A stretch of DNA of 64,000 bases from Vibrio hannami. Lineage in GTDB: Bacteria; Pseudomonadota; Gammaproteobacteria; Enterobacterales; Vibrionaceae. The stretch's first letter is position 1; each line of letters begins with the position of its first letter. Below the pieces are notes generated by a model. That model searched no databases. It saw only the letters and a list, made by a program, of their open reading frames with translations, and had not been told where the DNA came from. Positions 1 through 8,613 of the stretch are shown here, one piece after another. A program made the translations under genes and the position numbers. Where the stretch lies: positions 496,001-560,000 of the forward strand of contig NZ_JARQZP010000006.1 of NCBI RefSeq assembly GCF_029589055.1, written 5' to 3'.

Positions 1-61
1 AATGCAGATTAAGGGCGAGGGTATGGATAAAATGTGGCTAAGCAAAACGGAGAGAACCTAA
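1..61 (+). CDS. ilvI: acetolactate synthase III large subunit, C-terminal end (partial)
   Basis: Only the last 19 codons are in the window. Read from base 2, they end in KMWLSKTERT followed by TAA at 59-61, which matches the conserved C-terminus of enterobacterial IlvI as I recall it. IlvI is the thiamine-diphosphate catalytic subunit that condenses pyruvate with pyruvate or 2-ketobutyrate in branched-chain amino acid synthesis. The stop overlaps the ATG of ilvH by one base (TAATG), so the two subunits are translationally coupled. Confidence 0.88.
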   Translation, partial: MQIKGEGMDKMWLSKTERT

Positions 62-555
62 TGAGACATATTATTTCCCTATTATTAGAAAACCAGCCAG
101 GCTCTCTTTCCCGCGTTGTAGGTCTGTTTTCTCAGCGTGGTTATAACATCGAGTCTTTGACAGTTTCACCAACGGATGATGAGACGCTTTCTCGTCTGAA
201 TATTACAACCGATAGTGATGACATGGTTTTGGAACAGATTGAGAAGCAACTGAACAAGTTGGTCGATATTCTTAAAGTTCAGGAAGTCACAGAGCATCAA
301 CATATTGAACGTGAACTGATGCTTGTTAAAGTAAAAGCTGGTGGGCAGGCTCGCGAAGAAGTGAAACGTTTATCTGATATCTTCCGTGGTCAAATTGTTG
401 ATGTGACATCATCGCTCTATACCATTCAGCTTACTGGTAGCAGTGGCAAACTGGATGCGTTCATTACTTCTATTTCAGACATCACGGATGTGATTGAAGT
501 TGCCCGAAGTGGAGTAGTTGGAATTGTCCGTGGTGACAGAGCATTGAAAGCGTAA
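61..555 (+). CDS. ilvH: acetolactate synthase III small (regulatory) subunit
   Basis: The 164-residue product is the regulatory partner of IlvI. It carries an N-terminal ACT domain (about residues 1-77, beginning MRHIISLLLENQPGSLSRV) that binds valine for feedback inhibition, and a C-terminal ACT-like half with the conserved ARSGVVGIVRGD end. A start at 34 would lie inside ilvI in another frame. The ATG at 61 is preceded by GGAGAG, overlaps the ilvI stop as TAATG and gives about the E. coli length of 163 residues, so I chose it. It is the last gene of the ilvIH operon and is followed within 30 bp by a strong terminator. Confidence 0.96.
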   Translation: MRHIISLLLENQPGSLSRVVGLFSQRGYNIESLTVSPTDDETLSRLNITTDSDDMVLEQIEKQLNKLVDILKVQEVTEHQHIERELMLVKVKAGGQAREEVKRLSDIFRGQIVDVTSSLYTIQLTGSSGKLDAFITSISDITDVIEVARSGVVGIVRGDRALKA

Positions 556-580
556 ACTTTAGCTGTTCAAATGAGATACT

Positions 581-609
581 AAAAAAAGGGACGGTACAGT
601 CCCTTTTTT
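581..609 (+). terminator. rho-independent terminator of ilvIH
   Basis: The stem AAAAAGGGAC / GTCCCTTTTTT has a short loop and a T-run, and lies 25 bp after the ilvH stop. Confidence 0.85.
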
Positions 610-726
610 CTGCGCTATAAGTCATTGGAGATAAATAAAACCTTCTCCTTCTACAGCACAAATGTCTCTGCAACCGCCTAAAAAAACATCATTAGACTAA
701 AGTATAACCTCATTTTGTGCTTGAGC

Positions 727-732
727 TATAAT
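727..732 (+). promoter_or_regulatory. possible -10 box upstream of the small membrane-protein gene
   Basis: A perfect TATAAT sits in the 295-bp gap after the ilvH terminator. No good -35 hexamer is visible 16-18 bp upstream. With the terminator at 985-1013 it would define a transcript of about 270 nt covering the 43-codon frame at 851. The rest of the gap shows no other feature. Confidence 0.35.
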
Positions 733-850
733 TGCAAATGAGTAAACTGAGTGTTTTATAAACAACTCCCAGTTAGCTTATCTAGGACGAGTCGCGGTAT
801 TCCGTGCTTTATTAAGGAAATCATACTGTCTGGGTACATGGGGCTATTGT

Positions 851-982
851 ATGTTAACGCAATCTCTAGTGAGGCTTACCGTCGGAAGTCTAGTAATACT
901 TGGTATCAAACTTTCTGCAATTTACTTTTTGCCAATGGTATTACTACTCAATACACATCATAAAGAATTCTTTGGATGGTAA
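851..982 (+). CDS. candidate 43-residue single-span membrane microprotein
   Basis: This short frame starts with ATG at 851 and encodes 43 residues. A polar N-terminus (MLTQSLVRLTVGS) leads into a hydrophobic stretch at about residues 12-33 containing LPMVLLL, followed by a short polar tail ending NTHHKEFFGW. That is the layout of a small inner-membrane protein. A GGGGC lies 7 bp before the ATG as a modest ribosome binding site. A TATAAT lies about 120 bp upstream and a textbook terminator begins 3 bp after the stop, so the gene forms its own small transcription unit. A longer overlapping frame at 751-963 has no ribosome binding site and an irregular composition. I do not recognise the family and assign no function. 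A purely regulatory RNA is the main alternative. Confidence 0.55.
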   Translation: MLTQSLVRLTVGSLVILGIKLSAIYFLPMVLLLNTHHKEFFGW

Positions 983-984
983 GG

Positions 985-1013
985 AAAAATCGGAGCAAAT
1001 GCTCCGATTTTTT
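985..1013 (+). terminator. rho-independent terminator
   Basis: A perfect stem ATCGGAGC / GCTCCGAT with an AAAT loop is followed by a T6 run. It closes the small transcription unit at 727-982. Confidence 0.88.
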
Positions 1014-1099
1014 ATATCTGAAATTCAACCGCTTGAACGAAGTGAGCTGTCTGCGAATTAGACTAAGGTCTAATTTGGTGGGGGAGTCACCGAATGCAA

Positions 1100-1239
1100 A
1101 CTCGTTCCCACGCTCTGCGTGGTAATGCCTACCTAGCTTTCATTTATCTACGTACTGACTAATTTCAGCATCTAGTTCTGTGCTAAAGGGAATAGTTTAA
1201 CTCAGATATGAATTCCCACGCAGGAGCGTGGGAACTAGG
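1100..1239. repeat. dispersed intergenic inverted-end repeat, copy A
   Basis: The left end reads CTCGTTCCCACGCTCTGCG and the right end ends in CGCAGGAGCGTGGGAAC, so the ends are complementary. Related copies lie at 12098-12203, 45773-45863 and 51095-51216. The interior is not conserved between copies. It resembles a REP-pair (REPIN-like) or MITE-like element. No coding capacity was seen. The gap 983-1345 otherwise holds only the two terminators. Confidence 0.7.
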
Positions 1240-1298
1240 GAATTCCATCAGGTATACACGGTAAACCCATGATAGAAGTCTGAGTCAAACAGAAAATA

Positions 1299-1324
1299 AA
1301 AAAGGAGAGCCGAGGCTCTCCTTT
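1299..1324 (-). terminator. rho-independent terminator of pykF
   Basis: Read on the minus strand, the stem AAAGGAGAGCC / GGCTCTCCTTT is followed by a T-run. It lies 22 bp after the pykF stop. Confidence 0.85.
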
Positions 1325-1345
1325 CAGTATCTGAAATACGACGTC

Positions 1346-2758
1346 TTATAGTACGTGTACAGATGCAGTGTTAGTTGTACCAGAAGCAACTAGAGCACCA
1401 GATACCATTACTACGATATCGCCTTTCTTACCAAGACCAGTTTCAAGAGCTAGCTCTTTACCGCTTGTGTAGAATGCGTCAGTGTTAGCGAACTCTTCAA
1501 CAACGATTGGGCGAACACCCTTAGTTAGTGCAAGCTGAGCTGCAGTCTTCTGGTTAGAAGTAAGAGCCAGAATGTTTGCAGTTGGGAAGTACTTACGGAT
1601 AGAACGCGCAGACTTACCACCTTCAGTTGCAACAACGATTAGTGGAGCAGCTAGTTTCTCGGAAGTATCTACAGCACCTTTACATACTGCTTCAGTGATA
1701 CGTAGACGTGGGCTGTCCAGACGGTCACCTAGCTCAGCTTTAAGAGCTGAATCAGTACGGTTAGCGATTTGAGCCATGATAGTTACAGCTTCAACAGGGT
1801 ACTTACCTTTAGCAGTTTCACCAGAAAGCATTACTGCATCAGTACCGTCCATGATTGCGTTCGCAACGTCACCAGCTTCTGCACGAGTTGGGCGTGGGTT
1901 CTTGATCATAGAGTCAAGCATCTGAGTTGCAGTGATAACCATCTTACGTGCACGGTTACACTTCTCGATCATCATCTTCTGAGCGAAGATTACTTCTTCA
2001 GCCGGGATTTCAACACCTAGGTCACCACGAGCAACCATGATACCGTCAGAAAGCTCTAGGATTTCGTCGAAGTTATCAACGCCTTCCTGGTTTTCGATCT
2101 TAGAGATGATGTGGATGTCAGAACCGCCGTTCGCGTCTAGTAGCTCACGGATTTCTTTAACGTCAGCCGCTTTACGGATGAAAGATGCAGCAACGAAGTC
2201 AACGCCTTGCTCACAACCGAATTTAAGGTCAGCTTTGTCTTTCTCAGAAAGAGCTGGAAGCTGTACAGATACGCCTGGAAGGTTAACACCTTTATTTTCG
2301 CCTAGTGCACCGTTGTTAAGAACTTTACACTTAACTTCAGTTTCAGAAGTAGAGATAACTTCCATTTCGATTAGGCCGTCATCTACAAGGATAGTGTTAC
2401 CAGCTGTTAGGTCAGCAGCAAAACCAGTGTAAGTTACAGCAACGATGTCTTTGTTACCTACAACAGAAGCATCTGTTGTGAAAGTGAATTCTTGACCAGC
2501 TACTAGATCAACGTCATCGCCGTTTTCTAGCTTGATAGTACGGATTTCTGGACCCTTAGTATCAAGAAGGATAGCTAGCTCTTTTTGCTGTTCTGCAATG
2601 ATAGTGCGGAAGTTAGCAATACGAGTACCATGCTCTTCAAAGTCACCGTGTGAGAAGTTCAGGCGCATTACGTTCATGCCTGCATTTACTAGTTCACGTA
2701 GCTTCTCAACAGATTCTGTTTTAGGGCCAATCGTACATACGATTTTGGTCTTTTTCAT
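1346..2758 (-). CDS. pykF: pyruvate kinase (type I, PykF-like)
   Basis: The enzyme catalyses the last step of glycolysis, phosphoenolpyruvate plus ADP to pyruvate plus ATP, in the cytosol. The 470-residue protein begins [16 protein letters not shown], the usual start, and the length equals that of E. coli PykF. Visible signatures are the substrate-binding MRLNFSHG region (about 31-38), the small beta-barrel B domain (about 70-165), the active-site block [11 protein letters not shown], the catalytic [10 protein letters not shown] and the ATQMLDSM and [12 protein letters not shown] segments. The C-terminal allosteric domain ends in [12 protein letters not shown]. PykF enzymes are usually activated by fructose 1,6-bisphosphate. 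GGAGAG lies 8 bp before the ATG. It is monocistronic and divergent from the glmR-glmS operon. Confidence 0.97.
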   Translation of the reverse strand: MKKTKIVCTIGPKTESVEKLRELVNAGMNVMRLNFSHGDFEEHGTRIANFRTIIAEQQKELAILLDTKGPEIRTIKLENGDDVDLVAGQEFTFTTDASVVGNKDIVAVTYTGFAADLTAGNTILVDDGLIEMEVISTSETEVKCKVLNNGALGENKGVNLPGVSVQLPALSEKDKADLKFGCEQGVDFVAASFIRKAADVKEIRELLDANGGSDIHIISKIENQEGVDNFDEILELSDGIMVARGDLGVEIPAEEVIFAQKMMIEKCNRARKMVITATQMLDSMIKNPRPTRAEAGDVANAIMDGTDAVMLSGETAKGKYPVEAVTIMAQIANRTDSALKAELGDRLDSPRLRITEAVCKGAVDTSEKLAAPLIVVATEGGKSARSIRKYFPTANILALTSNQKTAAQLALTKGVRPIVVEEFANTDAFYTSGKELALETGLGKKGDIVVMVSGALVASGTTNTASVHVL

Positions 2759-3130
2759 GGAAAATACTCTCCGGTAAGTATAGTTACAGTTTTAAATTTA
2801 GTTCATTCAGGAGTAAGTACATAAGAAAGAAAATGACAACATTTTTTAGTTCACTTTCTGTTCGCTACCTGAGGAGGCAACTTCCTGAATTTATATCAAT
2901 TAATACGGCAGACCCAGTTTCACAATGGCTGGATGTGCGGTTTACATCTCAAATACAAGTACAACACTTTCAATGTTATCAGTGAAAGATTGCAAAAAAA
3001 TAACGACTAATTCTGTAATTTTTTTTCTTTTCGGCGCGAATTCTAACACTGAATCTGACCAAGATCACTTCTCAGAATTGTTTTAGGACAAGGTTTTTGC
3101 TCAAAATATTTAATTTTTGCATCAAAAAAA
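2759..3130. other. AT-rich divergent intergenic region between pykF and glmR
   Basis: This gap holds the pykF promoter on the minus strand: a TATACT about 30 bp before the pykF start is a plausible -10. No Cra-like operator, repeat or small gene was recognised. Confidence 0.4.
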
Positions 3131-3176
3131 TAGACATCTAGGTTACGAAGTGAATATAATTCTTTCGATTCGTAAC
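3131..3176 (+). promoter_or_regulatory. glmR promoter overlapped by an inverted-repeat operator
   Basis: TAGACA (3131-3136) and TATAAT (3155-3160) are spaced 18 bp. The -10 is bracketed by perfect inverted half-sites GTTACGAA (3142-3149) and TTCGTAAC (3169-3176). A protein bound there would cover the -10 and the transcription start, which suggests repression, most simply autoregulation by the DeoR-family product that follows. The assignment to that protein is inference. Confidence 0.6.
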
Positions 3177-3193
3177 TTATAACTTTCGATTTA

Positions 3194-3961
3194 ATGACTA
3201 AAAGAAATACACAATTGCGTCGGCATATGATTTCAAAGCTCGTTGACGAGCTAGGCGAAATCAGCGTTGAAGAACTTGCTCAGCGTTTCGATACCTCAGA
3301 AGTGACAATCAGAAAAGATCTCGCGTCTCTTGAATCCAATGGTCTACTATTAAGAAGATATGGTGGTGCTATCTCTATTCCGAAAGAAGTAGTGACTGAA
3401 GGTCTGTCTTTGCAGGTTTCGGAACGAAAGATTAAAATTTCGAAATGTGCAGCAGAGCTAATTAAGGACCATAATCGCATTGTGATCGACAGCGGAAGTA
3501 CAACAGGTGCCCTGATTCCGAGAATGAATGACAAGCATGGCCTTGTAGTGATGACTAATTCATTGTATGTCGCTAATGCATTGAAAGAATTAGAAAATGA
3601 GCCGACGTTGCTTATGACTGGTGGGACGTGGGATAACCGTTCAGACTCTTTTCAGGGGCAGGTGGCGGAATCTGTTTTGCGTTCCTACGATTTTGACCAG
3701 CTATTTGTTGGTGCTGATGGTGTGGATATTGCGCGAGGTACTACAACGTTCAACGAGATGACAGGCCTGAGTAATGTGATGGCGGAGGTGTCTCGTGAGG
3801 TCATCGTTATGATTGAATCCGACAAAGTTGGAAGAAAAATACCAAATTTAGAATTGTCCTGGGAGAAGATCGACATCCTGGTTACGGATGCAATGCTTCC
3901 AGACGAACAAAAAGTACAAATTGAATCTCATGGTGTTCGCGTACTGCGAGCGTCAAATTAA
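3194..3961 (+). CDS. glmR: DeoR/GlpR-family transcriptional regulator of glmS (GlmR-like)
   Basis: The 255-residue protein has an N-terminal DeoR helix-turn-helix (about 8-60) containing ISVEELAQRFDTSEVTIRKD. Its C-terminal DeoRC sugar-phosphate sensor domain (about 75-230) has the DSGSTTGALIP phosphate-binding loop and a VGADGVD motif. DeoR-family regulators usually sense a phosphorylated sugar. The gene lies 86 bp upstream of glmS in the same direction, so control of glucosamine-6-phosphate supply is the likely job, as for GlmR of Pseudomonas. V. cholerae has the same neighbour order. The ribosome binding site before ATG 3194 is weak, but the N-terminus fits the family. Confidence 0.85.
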   Translation: MTKRNTQLRRHMISKLVDELGEISVEELAQRFDTSEVTIRKDLASLESNGLLLRRYGGAISIPKEVVTEGLSLQVSERKIKISKCAAELIKDHNRIVIDSGSTTGALIPRMNDKHGLVVMTNSLYVANALKELENEPTLLMTGGTWDNRSDSFQGQVAESVLRSYDFDQLFVGADGVDIARGTTTFNEMTGLSNVMAEVSREVIVMIESDKVGRKIPNLELSWEKIDILVTDAMLPDEQKVQIESHGVRVLRASN

Positions 3962-3981
3962 AAACAAGTATCGTTAATTTA

Positions 3982-4019
3982 CTTTCCTGTCATAACGTTC
4001 TGCTTGCGACGCAGGAAAG
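3982..4019 (+). promoter_or_regulatory. hairpin in the glmR-glmS leader
   Basis: Perfect 8-bp arms CTTTCCTG (3982-3989) and CAGGAAAG (4012-4019) flank a 22-nt loop, just before the glmS ribosome binding site GGAGA. There is no T-run, so it is not an intrinsic terminator. It could be a processing or post-transcriptional control site. In enterobacteria the glmS leader is a target of small RNAs, but nothing here proves that. Confidence 0.4.
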
Positions 4020-4047
4020 AAACAAAAAATAAAATGGAGACATTCCT

Positions 4048-5880
4048 ATGTGTGGAATCGTAGGTGCGGTAGCACAACGTGATGTGGCTGAAATTTTGGT
4101 TGAGGGCCTTCGCCGCCTTGAATATCGTGGATATGACTCTGCGGGTGTTGCTGTAGTGGATGCAGAGAGCAATCTGACTCGTGTACGTCGTCTTGGTAAG
4201 GTTCAGGAATTGGCTGACGCTGTTGAAGCTGCAAACGTAATTGGCGGTACAGGCATCGCTCATACACGCTGGGCAACTCACGGTGAACCATCCGAAGCAA
4301 ACGCTCATCCTCATATGTCTGGTGACATCGCGGTTGTACACAACGGTATTATCGAAAACTACGAAGAGCTGCGTGAAGTATTGAAAGCGCGCGGTTATGT
4401 ATTTGAATCAGAGACGGATACAGAAGTCATCGCTCACTTAGTGGAGTGGGAATACCGTACCTCAGATACTCTTATCGAAGCTCTGCATAAAACAGCAGCC
4501 CAGCTTGAAGGTGCATACGGTACAGTAATTGTTGATCGTAAAGATCCTGAGCGCCTAGTTGTTGCGCGTTCTGGTAGCCCGATTGTTGTGGGTTACGGTG
4601 TCGGAGAAAACTTCCTGGCTTCTGACCAACTTGCTCTTCTAAGCGTAACTCGCCGCTTTAGCTACCTTGAAGAAGGTGATGTGGCTGAAATTACTCGCCG
4701 TGAAGTAAATATCCTTGATGTAAATGGTAAACCTGTAGAGCGTGAGATTATTGAATCAACGGTTGAGCTTGATGCTGGTACAAAAGCTGGTTACCGCCAC
4801 TTTATGCAGAAAGAGATCTTTGAGCAACCTACTTCTATGAAGAATGTTATGGAAGGCAGAGTAACCAATGATAGCGTTATTACTGAAAGCATTGGTGTAA
4901 ATGCGGTAGAGATTCTGTCTAAGGTTGAGCACGTACAGATCATCGCTTGTGGTACTTCTTACAACTCAGGTATGGCTGCTCGCTACTGGTTTGAAGATAT
5001 TGCAGGCGTAAGCTGTGATGTGGAAATCGCTTCTGAGTTCCGTTACCGTAACTTTGTAACTCGCCCGAATAGCTTACTTATCACTCTTTCTCAGTCTGGT
5101 GAAACCGCCGATACTCTAGCTGCACTTCGAATCGCAAAAGAGAAAGGTTACATGTCTGCAATGACTATCTGTAACGTATCTGGTTCTTCGATGGTGCGCG
5201 AGTCTGATATCGCGTTTATGACCCGTGCTGGTACAGAGATCGGCGTGGCATCAACAAAGGCATTTACTACTCAGCTAACAGCAATGCTGATGCTTGTTAC
5301 CGCTATCGGTAAACATCAGGGGCGTGTAGATGCAGCCAAAGAAGCAGAAATCGTAAAAGAGATCCATGCTCTTCCTGTTTATATGGAAAGCGCTCTGGCA
5401 TATGACAAAGAGATTGAAACGCTGGCTGAAGACTTTGCTGACAAGCAGCACGCTATGTTCCTTGGTCGCGGTGAGTACTATCCAATCGCAATGGAAGCAG
5501 CGCTTAAGATGAAAGAGATTTCTTACATCCATGCGGAAGCTTACGCAGCTGGTGAACTTAAGCATGGACCTTTGGCTCTGATTGATGCAGATATGCCAGT
5601 TGTGGTTATTGCGCCAACCAATGACCTGCTTGAGAAGCTGAAGTCGAACGTTGAAGAAGTACGTGCACGCGGCGGTCTGCTATATGTATTCGCTGGTGAA
5701 AATGCAGGCTTTGAAAGCGATGAAAACATGAAAGTGATCAAGATGCCTCCGGTGAGTGAAATTATCGCACCTATCTTCTACACAGTACCAACACAGCTAC
5801 TTGCTTACCATGTAGCTTTAATCAAAGGTACTGACGTAGACCAGCCACGTAACCTGGCTAAAGCGGTGACGGTTGAGTAA
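4048..5880 (+). CDS. glmS: glutamine--fructose-6-phosphate aminotransferase (isomerizing)
   Basis: This enzyme makes glucosamine 6-phosphate from fructose 6-phosphate and glutamine, the first committed step to UDP-GlcNAc, peptidoglycan and lipopolysaccharide. The 610-residue protein starts MCGIVGAV, so after Met removal Cys is the N-terminal nucleophile of the glutaminase domain (about 1-240, with [13 protein letters not shown] and HNGIIENY motifs). Two SIS isomerase domains follow (about 285-425 and 455-600), with [17 protein letters not shown] and the C-terminal [21 protein letters not shown] tail. The length matches E. coli GlmS (609). GGAGA lies before the ATG. It is cotranscribed with glmR or has its own leader. 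Confidence 0.98.
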   Translation: MCGIVGAVAQRDVAEILVEGLRRLEYRGYDSAGVAVVDAESNLTRVRRLGKVQELADAVEAANVIGGTGIAHTRWATHGEPSEANAHPHMSGDIAVVHNGIIENYEELREVLKARGYVFESETDTEVIAHLVEWEYRTSDTLIEALHKTAAQLEGAYGTVIVDRKDPERLVVARSGSPIVVGYGVGENFLASDQLALLSVTRRFSYLEEGDVAEITRREVNILDVNGKPVEREIIESTVELDAGTKAGYRHFMQKEIFEQPTSMKNVMEGRVTNDSVITESIGVNAVEILSKVEHVQIIACGTSYNSGMAARYWFEDIAGVSCDVEIASEFRYRNFVTRPNSLLITLSQSGETADTLAALRIAKEKGYMSAMTICNVSGSSMVRESDIAFMTRAGTEIGVASTKAFTTQLTAMLMLVTAIGKHQGRVDAAKEAEIVKEIHALPVYMESALAYDKEIETLAEDFADKQHAMFLGRGEYYPIAMEAALKMKEISYIHAEAYAAGELKHGPLALIDADMPVVVIAPTNDLLEKLKSNVEEVRARGGLLYVFAGENAGFESDENMKVIKMPPVSEIIAPIFYTVPTQLLAYHVALIKGTDVDQPRNLAKAVTVE

Positions 5881-5908
5881 TGATTGAGGGGGGTAATAGT
5901 CCCCTTTA
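5845..5908 (+). other. Tn7 attachment site region (attTn7), unoccupied
   Basis: Tn7-family elements recognise the conserved 3' end of glmS and insert about 25 bp beyond its stop, here around 5905. That stretch holds only a short hairpin followed by a normal tRNA-Leu gene, so the site is empty. The location is inferred from the glmS end, not from a seen transposon. Confidence 0.5.
5887..5907 (+). terminator. possible weak terminator of glmS
   Basis: A G-rich arm AGGGG pairs with CCCCTT, and a short TTTAT follows 20 bp after the glmS stop. The stem is short, so termination may be partial. Confidence 0.4.
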
Positions 5909-6002
5909 TGACCACTTAACAAACGGATTTCAACTTGAGCTCACAAATCAGATTAAATTCGCTTTAAATATCTGACAACGAAGCGGATTATCTGATTTAC
6001 AG

Positions 6003-6089
6003 GCAGATGTGGTGGAATTGGTAGACACGCTAGCTTCAGGTGCTAGTGGCCTCACGGCCGTGGGAGTTCAAGTCTCCCCATCTGCACCA
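6003..6089 (+). tRNA. tRNA-Leu (anticodon CAG)
   Basis: The acceptor arms GCAGATG / CATCTGC, the long class II variable arm and the encoded CCA are visible. The anticodon loop TTCAGGT gives CAG, which reads CUG codons. The gene is 87 nt and lies just downstream of glmS. Confidence 0.96.
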
Positions 6090-6111
6090 GTTTTAGACTC
6101 GGCAGAGTGAA

Positions 6112-6137
6112 TAAAGCCCGCTTTTTTGGCGGGCTTT
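6112..6137 (+). terminator. bidirectional terminator between tRNA-Leu and the olsF-like gene
   Basis: The stem AAAGCCCGC / GCGGGCTTT with a T-rich loop lies between convergent units. Confidence 0.8.
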
Positions 6138-6151
6138 GCTGTATTTTGAAT

Positions 6152-7921
6152 TTATCTTTCTACAACTTCGTGGCGGGAAAGGTAATCAACACTCTCTTCT
6201 GAACCCATATAGCGACCTAATGTCTTTTGACGAACCTTACGTAAGTCAACCACAATCAACCCGTCTAGTGCGTCGTTGAACGCAGGATCAACATTAAAGC
6301 ACACCAGTTTACCGTTTAAGCCAAGATATTGTCTTAACAGTACCGGCACCCCTTTTCCTATATCTACGCGTCCTATAACCCGGGAAAGCAACTGAAGATC
6401 ACCAAGCGCGGTAAGTAAGCTGGTATTCCATGAAGATGGCTTACTCTTAAGTGGATTGGATGCAGTTACACACTTAGCACTTTCTACATCGTAATGATGT
6501 AGCGTCATGGTTTCAGCCAGAAGCTGACGTGCTTCATGGCTATAGTCGTTGCTTATACTCACCGGGCCAAAGAGGTGAGTGTAACTTGGATTACGATGAA
6601 CAAAGGTCGCAATACCTTTCCAAAGCAGGAGAAGCGCACTCATGCTACGTTGGTACTCTTCACCAATCACAGAGCGTCCCATTTCTATAGCTTGACCGTT
6701 ATTCATTTTGTTTAGAAAGCGTTGGTCATAATTGAACAAGGTTCTTGAATAAAGGCCATCCAGTTTCTGAGACTCCATGATCTTATCGACCAGTCCAAGG
6801 CGATAAGCGCCAACTAGCTTTTGATTCTCTCTATCCCAGACAAACAAGTGAAGATAATAGTTGTCGAACTCGTCAATATCTAACGCAAGCCCTGTACCTT
6901 CGCCTACTTTACGGAAATTTATTTCGCGCAGGCGGCCTATCTCGTGCATTAAAGCTGGTATTTTGTCTGCTGTGGTGCAGTAAACATCAAAGTCTGCGCT
7001 AGACAGTAGGTGTGCTTGCTCTGGTAGTGCGTCAATATCCGCCAATATTGCATCTACTGGGAGCGCGTCAGCAACAGGCTCTGCGTTTTCATTGTTATGC
7101 ATAGTTTGGGCTGACGGGTAAGCGCTTCTATTTAGAAGATAAGTATTTAAGCGAAGGTAATTAACCAGGCTTTTGTCATCCAGGTTATTCACTTCTTTGT
7201 ACTTAATTGCATCACCAATAGCGATGGAAATCGTATCTTGTTTTTTGTTGAGCAACTCGCGACCAAGCATCAGTGTTCGCAGCAGAGGATGGATTTTACC
7301 TGCCATATAGAAGTTTTGTGAGTTCATGCCATTGATAAACATAGGCACGGTTACCGCTTTATTTTTACGTATCAAGGAACTAACTGAGCGGCTCCACTCT
7401 TTATCTTCCAGTTTTTTTGCCTTTCTATCGACCAGTTGAGATACTTCTCCAGCCGGAAACATAAGTAATAAACCACCATCAGCAAGGTGCTTATTTGCAG
7501 CTCTGAGTGCTCGCATATTTGCTCTGGTTGCATCTTGGGTTTCGAAGACATCCACACCAATAAATAATTTATCCAGCTCGGGAACTGTTTTCAGGTATTG
7601 ATTAGCCAGTACTTGAATGTCACTTCTTACCGAAAGCAGTATCTCTGCCAGAATAACACCTTCAACACATCCAAGAGGGTGGTTTGCTACAACGACGGTA
7701 GCTCCTTTTTCCGGAATGGAGTTGAGTGAACCGTGCATCACCTGATAATCAATCCCCAGTATTTCCAGAGTAAAGCGAAGAAACTCCTGGGTATTACAGC
7801 CAGCAGGACGTTGAGCATAAAACTTGTCTAGTGTACTAAGACCGGTTGCCCATTCTGCGAATGACTCTCCGATACCAAATGGTGTTTTCCTTGGAAGGCG
7901 AAATGGACTGACACTTTCCAT
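6152..7921 (-). CDS. olsF: bifunctional acyltransferase, probable ornithine lipid synthase OlsF
   Basis: The 589-residue protein has two acyltransferase halves. The N-terminal half (about 70-260) is PlsC/OlsA-like with the catalytic NHPLG (80-84) and the FPAGE motif (155-159). The C-terminal half (about 310-560) is an OlsB/haemolysin-type GNAT-like N-acyltransferase (IDEFDNYYLHLFVWD, EMGRSVIGEEYQRS). That arrangement is known for OlsF, which acylates ornithine and then the lyso-lipid to make a phosphorus-free membrane lipid. V. cholerae carries such a gene (VC0489) in the same neighbourhood, induced by phosphate limitation. Pho-box half-sites upstream (7998-8026) agree. The exact amino acid acylated is inference; older annotations call it haemolysin. 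Confidence 0.8.
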   Translation of the reverse strand: MESVSPFRLPRKTPFGIGESFAEWATGLSTLDKFYAQRPAGCNTQEFLRFTLEILGIDYQVMHGSLNSIPEKGATVVVANHPLGCVEGVILAEILLSVRSDIQVLANQYLKTVPELDKLFIGVDVFETQDATRANMRALRAANKHLADGGLLLMFPAGEVSQLVDRKAKKLEDKEWSRSVSSLIRKNKAVTVPMFINGMNSQNFYMAGKIHPLLRTLMLGRELLNKKQDTISIAIGDAIKYKEVNNLDDKSLVNYLRLNTYLLNRSAYPSAQTMHNNENAEPVADALPVDAILADIDALPEQAHLLSSADFDVYCTTADKIPALMHEIGRLREINFRKVGEGTGLALDIDEFDNYYLHLFVWDRENQKLVGAYRLGLVDKIMESQKLDGLYSRTLFNYDQRFLNKMNNGQAIEMGRSVIGEEYQRSMSALLLLWKGIATFVHRNPSYTHLFGPVSISNDYSHEARQLLAETMTLHHYDVESAKCVTASNPLKSKPSSWNTSLLTALGDLQLLSRVIGRVDIGKGVPVLLRQYLGLNGKLVCFNVDPAFNDALDGLIVVDLRKVRQKTLGRYMGSEESVDYLSRHEVVER

Positions 7922-7997
7922 AGCTTGCTACCTCAATATTCACGTAATGATTTCAAGGTATGCTATGAAGTTTAAGTTGCAAATAAGCGTCAGTTAA

Positions 7998-8026
7998 ATG
8001 AGAAGATGGTGACAGCTTGATTACAA
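7998..8026 (-). promoter_or_regulatory. Pho box (PhoB-binding half-sites) upstream of olsF
   Basis: On the minus strand three direct half-sites recur every 11 bp: TTGTAAT (8026-8020), CTGTCAC (8015-8009) and TTCTCAT (8004-7998). The PhoB consensus half-site is CTGTCAT with 4-bp spacers. The block ends about 75 bp before the olsF start, a suitable activator position. Confidence 0.65.
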
Positions 8027-8060
8027 ATAAATGTCACCGGGTTGCTCAGGAAATAACGCT

Positions 8061-8426
8061 TTAACTCTTAGTCGCTTTTTTCTTTCTAGCATAAACCTTG
8101 GGATATTTTTTACGTAAGTACAGCTGTTCTACGGTCATACGTTTAAATGAAACGCCCTTACTGAGTTTGATAATCACTTCCAGGTCGTCTTGTCTTAGAA
8201 TGTCACCTTCTATAAGGATCTTTTCATTGTCATGAAACGTAATATTTCCAGATACAGTTAAGCCAATAGCTACAGGAGTATGACTAAGAAATACGATTCT
8301 CAGCCCTTGCTCAGAGATCTCACAGACATGATATTTCTTGTCCATCAGTGTAATAACAGGTCTGTCATTCCTTGGGTAACGTAACCTGTAAAACTGGCGT
8401 CGTTGTTCGTGATTCTCTTGTGGCAT
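8061..8426 (-). CDS. PilZ-domain protein (c-di-GMP effector)
   Basis: This 121-residue cytosolic protein is essentially one PilZ domain. The N-terminal RRQFYRLRY holds the RxxxR arginines that grip cyclic di-GMP. The second motif, normally D/NxSxxG, appears as EISEQG (about residues 39-44), keeping the Ser and Gly. A Lys-rich tail (KKKATKS) ends the protein. PilZ proteins pass c-di-GMP level to flagella, pili or exopolysaccharide machinery; the partner is unknown here. The upstream AAGGA is rather far from the ATG, but the N-terminus is in the usual place. It is monocistronic, between olsF and valS. Confidence 0.85.
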   Translation of the reverse strand: MPQENHEQRRQFYRLRYPRNDRPVITLMDKKYHVCEISEQGLRIVFLSHTPVAIGLTVSGNITFHDNEKILIEGDILRQDDLEVIIKLSKGVSFKRMTVEQLYLRKKYPKVYARKKKATKS

Positions 8427-8613
8427 AAACCGAAATAGTCCTTGTGATATTCAGTTGAAAAATACTATCACTGTTATCGGCCTGTATCTAATATTGATTA
8501 GCAAAGATTTATAAAGATCTTACTCTGTTCAATTATTTGGAACTTCCACTGTTGCTTACTTCTATTCAGACCTGAGACAAGGAAAAAAAATTTCACTGCT
8601 ATTTGTAGAAAAG

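Noticed and set aside
751..963. 70-residue frame upstream of the small terminator
   Set aside because: No ribosome binding site, no recognisable content; the overlapping 43-codon frame at 851-982 fits better.
1572..2777. Frames of 66-131 residues opposite pykF
   Set aside because: Antisense shadows of a highly biased gene.
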